11,463 nucleotides of DNA. It comes from Bacillota bacterium. GTDB taxonomy: Bacteria; Bacillota; Clostridia; Oscillospirales; Ruminococcaceae. Shown in pieces: positions 7,838-11,463 of this stretch. Below the pieces are notes generated by a model, which worked only from the letters and a program-made list of their open reading frames with translations, ran no database searches and had not been told where the DNA came from. Position numbers and translations under genes: made by a program. Location: assembly GCA_029550985.1 (NCBI GenBank), contig JAKPGH010000111.1, positions 1 to 11,463 of the forward strand. The letters are read 5' to 3'. The first letter of the stretch is position 1; the number at the start of each line of letters is the position of its first letter.

Positions 7838-8425
7838 TTATTGACGGTCTTCTGCTTCATAGGCCCTGCGAATGTCCTGCAGCAGCGTTTCCCGATTGGC
7901 GTATTTGATTTCCTCGGGAGTGAGGGTCTTGTGGGGCAGCTTGCGCAGCAGGGAACGAAGCTCCACCACCTTCATGGCCTGCAGCTCCTCTTCGGTTTTG
8001 CGCAGCCCGGAGGATGTGCTGTCGGAAGGCTTGGAGTCGGCTTCTTCCGGCTGCTCCGGCTGCTCCGGTTCCGCCAGCTGCTCCGGTTTTACCTGCGGAT
8101 CTTCCGGCGGCAGGGGCGAATCCTCCTGCCGGGCTGCCGGAGGAGAGGCGGGGCTGTGCCGTTCCCGCAGCATATCGGCCACTTCGTCGTGGGGCCGGGG
8201 AATGACATGGGAGGACAGCACCTTTCCCACCTTTGCGGCGGCTGCAATGCCGGCGTCCACCGCCGCCTTGACGGCGCCCACGTCGCCGGTGACCAGGACC
8301 GTCATCAGTCCGCCACCGGTTCGCTCCTTGCTCAGCAAGGTGACATTTGCTGCCTTGAGCATGGCGTCGGCCGCTTCGACGGAAGCCAACAGGCCGTTGG
8401 TTTCAATCATGCCAATCGCTTTCAT
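7838..8425 (-). CDS. eutK: EutK-like shell protein: BMC-H domain, acidic Pro-rich linker, C-terminal helical domain
   Basis: Residues 1-89 form a BMC domain close to the neighbouring EutM (GMIETNGLLASVEAADAMLK near 5-24, pore TGGGL near 36-40, HVIPRPHDEVADML near 73-86). Residues 90-141 are a disordered-looking linker rich in Pro, Glu, Gln and Ser, with the repeat EQPEQPEE. Residues 142-195 look like a compact helical domain (EEELQAMKVVELRSLLRKL, then NRETLLQDIRRAYE). BMC plus linker plus C-terminal domain is the EutK architecture. In E. coli the tail is a helix-turn-helix thought to bind nucleic acid; here the tail looks more like a SAP or Rho-N type helix-extended-helix unit (my inference). 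ATG at 8425 has AGGGA eight bases upstream, which overlaps the eutL stop. The EutK name rests on architecture, not close sequence identity. Confidence 0.88.
   Translation of the reverse strand: MKAIGMIETNGLLASVEAADAMLKAANVTLLSKERTGGGLMTVLVTGDVGAVKAAVDAGIAAAAKVGKVLSSHVIPRPHDEVADMLRERHSPASPPAARQEDSPLPPEDPQVKPEQLAEPEQPEQPEEADSKPSDSTSSGLRKTEEELQAMKVVELRSLLRKLPHKTLTPEEIKYANRETLLQDIRRAYEAEDRQ
8047..8068. repeat. Short 9-base tandem repeat in the eutK-like linker
   Basis: The nine-base unit CCGGCTGCT (plus strand) occurs twice in direct succession, followed by a partial CCGG. It encodes the EQP-EQP-E repeat of the linker. Similar CTGCTCCGG pieces recur a few bases further on. This is a slippage-prone spot where linker length may vary between strains. 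Confidence 0.6.
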
Positions 8426-8436
8426 AAGCGAGTTCC

Positions 8437-9090
8437 CTAGTATTTAACGGGGTTGCTTGCAACATATTTCACCGCTTCGGCAAAGGCGTCGCAAGCGGCT
8501 TTGCAGGCAGACTGGCTGCCGGTGAGCAGAGCGCCGCCAAAGTTGGTTTCGGAAGGAGGACCGTAGAAGGCGACCATGCGAACTTCGGCCGCTTTCAGCG
8601 CCGCGTCCACGCCGTACATGGCTTCCAACGGAGGAGCAATCAGATAGGCAAGGGGTTCGCCTTCCGCAATGCCGGCGATGGACGACAGGTAGGAGCCGGT
8701 ACGGGAAATGCAGTGGGCATAGTAGACGATGGTGTCGTCCTCGTTGGCGCTGACGAAATGGGCTTCATTTTCCACCACGTTGACGATGGCGTCCAGGCCG
8801 CTGCGCACTTCGGCGGGGTTGGGGCCCGAAATGATGCCGATGACTTCGCCGGCCAGCTTGGTGTTGGCGTTGGCGGCGCCGCCGTAGAAGGACCTTCCGT
8901 AAACCACCTTCACATCGGCTTTTTTGGTGGCTTCGTCCAGCGCGGTGTAGGAGACGTCGTCGCTGTCTGCGGTGAACATGCCGATGCTGCGGTGCCCTTC
9001 GGGAAGGTTCAATGCTTTGGCAACGTCTTCGTTGACATTGGGGATGATTTTCATGCTGAGAATACTGCTTTTGATCGGATCGTTGATCAT
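8437..9090 (-). CDS. eutL: Microcompartment shell protein EutL (tandem-BMC trimer)
   Basis: EutL is the trimeric shell protein made of two fused, circularly permuted BMC domains, with a gated central pore and reported ethanolamine binding. The 217-residue product matches the family length and has SMKIIPNVNEDVAKALNL near residues 12-29, YTALDEATKKADVKVVYG near 48-65, GSYLSSIAGIAEGEPLAYLI near 132-151 and YGPPSETNFGGALLTG near 176-191. ATG at 9090 lies seven bases after AGGAAGG. It is the first gene after the ANTAR-controlled terminator, so all structural eut genes to its left depend on read-through there unless other promoters exist. Its stop lies 11 bases before the EutK-like ATG. Intact. Confidence 0.96.
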   Translation of the reverse strand: MINDPIKSSILSMKIIPNVNEDVAKALNLPEGHRSIGMFTADSDDVSYTALDEATKKADVKVVYGRSFYGGAANANTKLAGEVIGIISGPNPAEVRSGLDAIVNVVENEAHFVSANEDDTIVYYAHCISRTGSYLSSIAGIAEGEPLAYLIAPPLEAMYGVDAALKAAEVRMVAFYGPPSETNFGGALLTGSQSACKAACDAFAEAVKYVASNPVKY

Positions 9091-9131
9091 ATTCGCACCT
9101 TCCTGTCTTCGTATTGTTGTCTCAGGCTACA

Positions 9132-9164
9132 TTACGGTTCCTGCAAAATTTGAAACAACCGTAA
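9132..9164. repeat. Inverted repeat in eutL leader
   Basis: Perfect eight-base arms TTACGGTT (9132-9139) and AACCGTAA (9157-9164) flank a 17-base spacer. It could be an RNA stem-loop or a protein-binding site; the sequence does not decide between these. Confidence 0.45.
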
Positions 9165-9204
9165 AACCGAACTCTTCCCGCGCCTTATTCACTCCCTTCC
9201 TACG

Positions 9205-9224
9205 CCAGGTGCGGTCGCACCCGG
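9205..9224 (-). other. Stem-loop in eutL leader
   Basis: Arms CCGGGTGC and GCACCTGG pair over eight base pairs (one G-U) around the loop GACC. There is no U tract after it, so it is not a terminator. Confidence 0.5.
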
Positions 9225-9252
9225 AACAGCTTGTTATGTTGGCCATTGATAC

Positions 9253-9293
9253 AAAAAAGCCCAAGGAAATCCAGCAGAGGATTTCCTTTGGGC
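9253..9293 (-). terminator. Intrinsic terminator upstream of eutL, target of EutV antitermination
   Basis: On the minus strand the 5' arm GCCCAAAGGAAATCC and the 3' arm GGATTTCCTTGGGC form a 14-base-pair stem with one bulged A and the six-base loop TCTGCT, followed directly by six U residues. The U tract lies only on the minus-strand side, so it terminates leftward transcription coming from eutVW. The first bases of the 5' arm (9291-9293) are also the 3' arm of the P2 hairpin, so the two structures exclude each other. Confidence 0.93.
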
Positions 9294-9332
9294 TCCGTTG
9301 CCTTTCTCCCAATATACGCCGTTGCATATTGG
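9291..9332 (-). promoter_or_regulatory. ANTAR-domain RNA target (P1 + P2 hairpins) for EutV
   Basis: Two adjacent hairpins with six-base loops precede the terminator. P1 (9309-9332) has arms CCAATATGC and GTATATTGG (nine pairs, one G-U) and the loop AACGGC. P2 (9291-9302) has a short GGC/GCC stem and the loop AACGGA. Both loops have A at position 1 and G at position 4, the signature known for ANTAR targets in eut leaders of Bacillota. Six bases separate the hairpins. P2 overlaps the terminator 5' arm, so EutV dimer binding would stabilise P2 and prevent terminator formation, permitting read-through into eutL and beyond. P1 begins six bases after the eutW stop codon. The P2 stem is short, which is the only weak point. 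Confidence 0.88.
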
Positions 9333-9337
9333 TAACT

Positions 9338-10471
9338 CTATGCGGTTGTCGGGGGTTGTGTATGGGGTTGGTCGTCGTTGATAAATTCAAAGAGGACGGC
9401 GGTCCCCTGGGCGGAGCTTTCCACCTTCAGGTCGCCGCAAAGTTTTTCTTTCACAAGGCTTCGCACCAGCTTGAGCCCCAAACCATCCTTTTTCGGGGTT
9501 TGATTCGGCTGGAAGCCAACGCCGTTGTCGGAAAACTGAATGGAGGCGCATCTTTCCCGGCAGGAGATTTCAATGGCGATGCGGCCCGCCGCCCGGCCCG
9601 GAAAGCCGTGCTTGATGGAGTTCTGCAACAGCTCGTTGACAATCATGGCGATGGCCGTGGCGGTGTCGGACCGGGAATAGAAGCTGTCTCCTTTCAGGTC
9701 GATTTCCAAATCAAAGTCGTCGGGGATGCTGTAGCTTTTGGTGTTGTGAACCATCCGCCACAGCATTTCCTTGACGTCAATCAGGTCCACATCATTTTGC
9801 ACCATCATCTCGTGGGTGAGGGAGATGCTGAAAATGCGGTTGATAATCTCATGGCAGACCTGGCGCACTTCCTGGTTGGCGGAGCGCCGGGCCTGCAGGC
9901 GGATGAGACTGACGATGGTCTGCAGGTTGTTTTTCACCCGGTGATGGATTTCGTCAATGGCGGCGGACTTAAAAATCAGTTCCTTCTCTTTCATCTTATT
10001 CTCGGTTGTGTCTTTTATGAGTAAAATCACACCGAGGCATTGGTTGTCCTCTTCGACGGTGACGGCCACCATATTCAGAATGTAGCTGCCGACGGCCACT
10101 TCCTGGTGTTCGATGCGGCGCTGCCGCATCACGTCGTCCATGGTGTAGGCGCTCAGCACCAGATTGTCAAAGGACATGCCCACAATCTCGTCCCGATAGC
10201 CGATGCTTCGATAAAGCTCCTTTGCCTTTTGGTTGGCAAAGGTGGCGACTCCCATGGTGTTAAAGTGAATCATCGCCTCGTTGAGGTGAGAGGCGATGTT
10301 GTAAAGCTCTTTGCCGGTATGGGGCGGCGGGTTTTGCGCCTGCTTTGCCCCGTGGCCGGTATTGTGCGCGCCGCGCTCCGCGATGAGGACGCCGATGATG
10401 CGCTGGTCGTCGCTTTGGATGGCGCTGACATTTTGCCGGATAAGCCTGTTTTCATCCGACAGCGCCTTCAC
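9338..10471 (-). CDS. eutW: EutW sensor histidine kinase, C-terminal (PAS + kinase) part after an in-frame TGA
   Basis: This is the larger part of the EutW kinase, which senses ethanolamine and phosphorylates EutV. The visible segment has a PAS-like domain near its residues 53-155 and a HisKA_2 phosphoacceptor motif EIHHRVKNNLQTIVSLIRLQ near 174-193. The HATPase_c domain has N box NELLQNSIKHG (279-289), G1 SDNGVGF (314-320) and G2 DGLGLKLVRSLV (329-340). The catalytic half therefore looks complete. Its frame continues in phase upstream into the N-terminal sensor segment across one TGA at 10475-10477. The GTG at 10471 could serve for reinitiation just after that stop, but no ribosome binding site is well spaced from it. 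The natural product of an undamaged gene would be about 469 aa, starting near 10747. Whether the gene is broken, split, recoded or misassembled is unresolved. Confidence 0.85.
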   Translation of the reverse strand: MKALSDENRLIRQNVSAIQSDDQRIIGVLIAERGAHNTGHGAKQAQNPPPHTGKELYNIASHLNEAMIHFNTMGVATFANQKAKELYRSIGYRDEIVGMSFDNLVLSAYTMDDVMRQRRIEHQEVAVGSYILNMVAVTVEEDNQCLGVILLIKDTTENKMKEKELIFKSAAIDEIHHRVKNNLQTIVSLIRLQARRSANQEVRQVCHEIINRIFSISLTHEMMVQNDVDLIDVKEMLWRMVHNTKSYSIPDDFDLEIDLKGDSFYSRSDTATAIAMIVNELLQNSIKHGFPGRAAGRIAIEISCRERCASIQFSDNGVGFQPNQTPKKDGLGLKLVRSLVKEKLCGDLKVESSAQGTAVLFEFINDDQPHTQPPTTA

Positions 10472-10474
10472 CTC

Positions 10475-10477
10475 TCA
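10475..10477 (-). other. In-frame TGA interrupting eutW
   Basis: The codons read GTG TCC TCT TGA GAG GTG AAG, with EutW-like protein on both sides in one frame and no shift. By memory of the family this position is commonly occupied by a polar or basic residue, so a single CGA-to-TGA change would explain it (inference). Confidence 0.9.
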
Positions 10478-10747
10478 AGAGGACACCCCGGTATCCAGGG
10501 TGCGGAACACCCCCGGCTCCTTGTGGCGGTGAACCAGTTCCCCCACCATGTCCCGGCTGTAACAGCTGTTTTTCGGGGGGCTGCACTGGGCCACCACCAC
10601 CGCCCACTGGTTGTCCCGTGTCGGGCAGTCGATAAAGACGTCGCAACCCTCCAGCTCGCTGATGGCGGGGAGGGCGCGGCTTACCTCCATCAGCTTTTGA
10701 ATGTCGCCGTCCCGCAGGTTGGTGTGCTTTTTGCAGACCGCCGCCAA
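10475..10747 (-). CDS. eutW: EutW N-terminal sensor segment, ending at an in-frame TGA
   Basis: This is a 90-residue fragment corresponding to the N-terminal input region of EutW. It has AAVCKKHTNLRDGDIQKLM near residues 2-20, CDVFIDCPTRDNQWAVVVAQ near 35-54, MVGELVHRHKEPGVFRTLDTG near 67-87, then a TGA at codon 91. The protein-like sequence resumes in the same frame right after it (EVKALSDENRLIRQN), which shows that the two parts were one gene. The start is uncertain. TTG at 10747 fits the family N-terminus and lies 11 bases after the eutV TAA, so coupled re-initiation is possible, but GAGAGG lies too close to it. In-frame codons further upstream lie inside eutV. On its own this piece lacks kinase motifs. 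Confidence 0.75.
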   Translation of the reverse strand: MAAVCKKHTNLRDGDIQKLMEVSRALPAISELEGCDVFIDCPTRDNQWAVVVAQCSPPKNSCYSRDMVGELVHRHKEPGVFRTLDTGVSS

Positions 10748-10758
10748 CCTCTCGCCGC

Positions 10759-11328
10759 TTACTGGTTGGACAGAATGATGGTTTGGGCAATCCGGGCGAT
10801 TGTACACTCTCGGTCCATGGTCACCTTTCTCATGTAGTTGTAGGCTTCCCACTCGCTCATTTTCTTTTTTTCCATCAAAATTCCCTTTGCCCGGTCTATG
10901 TATTTCCGCGATTCCAAAGCCGTACGGGTCTTTTCGTACTCGCGGTGCATTTTTTCGATTTTGCTTTGCTTGGCCAGCGCAATTTCAATGGCGGGGATGA
11001 GGGATTTTTCATCCACCGGCTTGATTAAGTACCCCATCACATCGGCATTTTTGGCTTGCTCCAGCATGTGCCTTTCGTTGTAGGCGGTCAGCATCAGCGC
11101 GCAGCGGGCCAGCTTTTGCTGATGGATGAGCTCCGCCGCCTTTAATCCGTCCAGCATGGGCATTTTAATGTCCATCAACACAAGGTCGGGTTTGGTATTG
11201 CGGCAGGTTTCCACGGCTTCGATTCCGTCCGAAGCTTCCCCCACCACCTCGTATCCGTTCAGCTCCAGGATTTCTTTGACGTCCATTCGGATAATGGGTT
11301 CGTCATCTGCAATCACGATTCTGAACAT
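10759..11328 (-). CDS. eutV: EutV response regulator with RNA-binding ANTAR domain
   Basis: EutV is a transcription antiterminator activated by EutW phosphorylation. The 189-residue product has a receiver domain (residues 1-120) with acidic pocket D8/D9, phosphoacceptor D53 (LMDIKMP), T81 (LTAYN) and K103 (IKPVDE), all present. A helical linker follows, then an ANTAR domain at about 128-187 with AKGILMEKKKMSEWEAYNYM and IARIAQTIILS. ATG at 11328 (MFRIVIADDE) lies eight bases after AAAGGA. The ATG six bases upstream is too close to that site, and the frame open to 11439 is not protein-like. It is the first gene of the leftward unit and its end abuts eutW. All functional residues look intact, in contrast to eutW. 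Confidence 0.96.
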   Translation of the reverse strand: MFRIVIADDEPIIRMDVKEILELNGYEVVGEASDGIEAVETCRNTKPDLVLMDIKMPMLDGLKAAELIHQQKLARCALMLTAYNERHMLEQAKNADVMGYLIKPVDEKSLIPAIEIALAKQSKIEKMHREYEKTRTALESRKYIDRAKGILMEKKKMSEWEAYNYMRKVTMDRECTIARIAQTIILSNQ

Positions 11329-11353
11329 ATTCATCTTCCTTTTGCAGATTCCT

Positions 11354-11384
11354 ATGACGATTCTATTAGTTAAGTCCATATAAT
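11354..11384 (+). promoter_or_regulatory. Candidate divergent promoter on the plus strand
   Basis: A perfect TATAAT lies at 11379-11384 on the plus strand. The best -35 candidate, ATGACG at 11354-11359, matches four of six positions but with a long 19-base spacer. It overlaps the candidate eutV promoter and would drive the gene whose ribosome binding site ends the window. Confidence 0.4.
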
Positions 11385-11404
11385 TGTGTAAAATGAAGAG
11401 CCAA
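11377..11404 (-). promoter_or_regulatory. Candidate promoter for eutVW
   Basis: On the minus strand TTGGCT (11399-11404) and TATATG (11377-11382) are separated by 16 bases, about 50 bases upstream of the eutV ATG. Both hexamers depart from consensus, so the call is tentative. Confidence 0.35.
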
Positions 11405-11453
11405 GACAAGGCCCCTGGTTTAGAATGGTAAGTGACCAAAACAAACCAAAACC

Positions 11454-11461
11454 GGAGGTGA
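11454..11461 (+). promoter_or_regulatory. Ribosome binding site of a divergent gene starting beyond the right edge
   Basis: GGAGGTGA is a full match to the complement of the 16S rRNA 3' end. No start codon follows in the two remaining bases, so the coding sequence must begin just outside the window. Its identity cannot be seen. Confidence 0.6.
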
Positions 11462-11463
11462 CC

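Larger units (their letters stand above)
9091..9252 (-). other. Untranslated leader between terminator and eutL with two stem-loops
   Basis: These 162 bases hold no recognisable gene. One hairpin at 9205-9224 has eight-base-pair arms (one G-U pair) and a four-base loop. A second inverted repeat at 9132-9164 has perfect eight-base arms (TTACGGTT/AACCGTAA) around 17 bases. Neither is followed by a U tract. An open frame of 39 codons (9246 to 9127, containing CSGC) has no ribosome binding site and is probably fortuitous. I see no cobalamin riboswitch consensus here. The function is unknown; it may affect mRNA stability or processing. Confidence 0.45.

Noticed and set aside
9127..9246. A 39-residue small protein with a CxxC pair in the eutL leader
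   Set aside because: No ribosome binding site precedes the ATG, which directly follows the terminator U tract. It is likely fortuitous, so it is mentioned only inside the leader entry.
9253..9293. The terminator acting in both directions
   Set aside because: Only the minus-strand side has a U tract. On the plus strand the stem is followed by a mixed sequence without T residues in a row.
9091..9337. Cobalamin riboswitch in the eutW-eutL gap
   Set aside because: Some eut loci use a B12 riboswitch linked to ANTAR elements, so I looked for the conserved B12-box and core pieces. I did not see them in this gap or in the eutV upstream region.
1..11463. CRISPR arrays, tRNA or rRNA genes, insertion sequences, phage or attachment sites
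   Set aside because: No regularly spaced repeats, tRNA-like cloverleaf, transposase motif or terminal inverted repeats were seen. The window is filled by metabolic genes on one strand.

Overview
The window is one long leftward (minus-strand) ethanolamine-utilization (eut) locus encoding a bacterial microcompartment. All of the roughly 13 genes recognised lie on the minus strand. The type of regulation (an EutV ANTAR response regulator, the EutW sensor kinase, and a two-hairpin ANTAR target fused to an intrinsic terminator) is the Bacillota/Clostridia version of the pathway, not the enterobacterial EutR version. Strong AGGAGG-type ribosome binding sites, several TTG starts and a GC-rich composition fit a moderately high-GC Clostridia member. 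I cannot name a genus from the sequence.

Reading from right to left in the direction of transcription, the layout is as follows. (1) A leader of about 130 bases at the right edge holds a candidate eutV promoter. On the opposite strand it holds a perfect TATAAT and a canonical GGAGGTGA ribosome binding site for a divergent gene that must begin just past the window. (2) eutV (189 aa, intact) overlaps or abuts eutW. The eutW reading frame is interrupted by one in-frame TGA (10475-10477) between its N-terminal sensor segment and its PAS/kinase part. (3) A 247-base eutW-eutL spacer carries the ANTAR target (P1 and P2 hairpins, loops AACGGC and AACGGA) and a U-tailed terminator whose 5' arm shares bases with P2. 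(4) The shell and accessory genes follow: eutL, a eutK-like BMC protein with a C-terminal extension, eutM, eutJ, eutN. (5) Next are the permease eutH, the cupin eutQ, the alcohol dehydrogenase eutG, the shell gene eutS and the P-loop protein eutP. (6) Last are the reactivase eutA and the lyase large subunit eutB, whose 3' end is cut by the left edge (402 codons present).

The genes form one pathway. EutH brings in ethanolamine, EutBC (only EutB is visible) cleaves it to acetaldehyde and ammonia using adenosylcobalamin, and EutA reactivates the lyase. EutG reduces acetaldehyde to ethanol, EutP and EutQ are linked to acetate/acetyl-phosphate metabolism, and EutL/K/M/N/S build the shell. No eutC, eutE, eutD or eutT lies in the window. 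eutC is expected just left of it.

The most notable points are the TGA inside eutW, the textbook ANTAR antiterminator that depends on the EutVW pair, the unusual tail of the EutK-like shell protein, and a hairpin placed directly after the eutM stop codon. I did not find a wholly new system. This is a recognisable eut operon with some unusual details.
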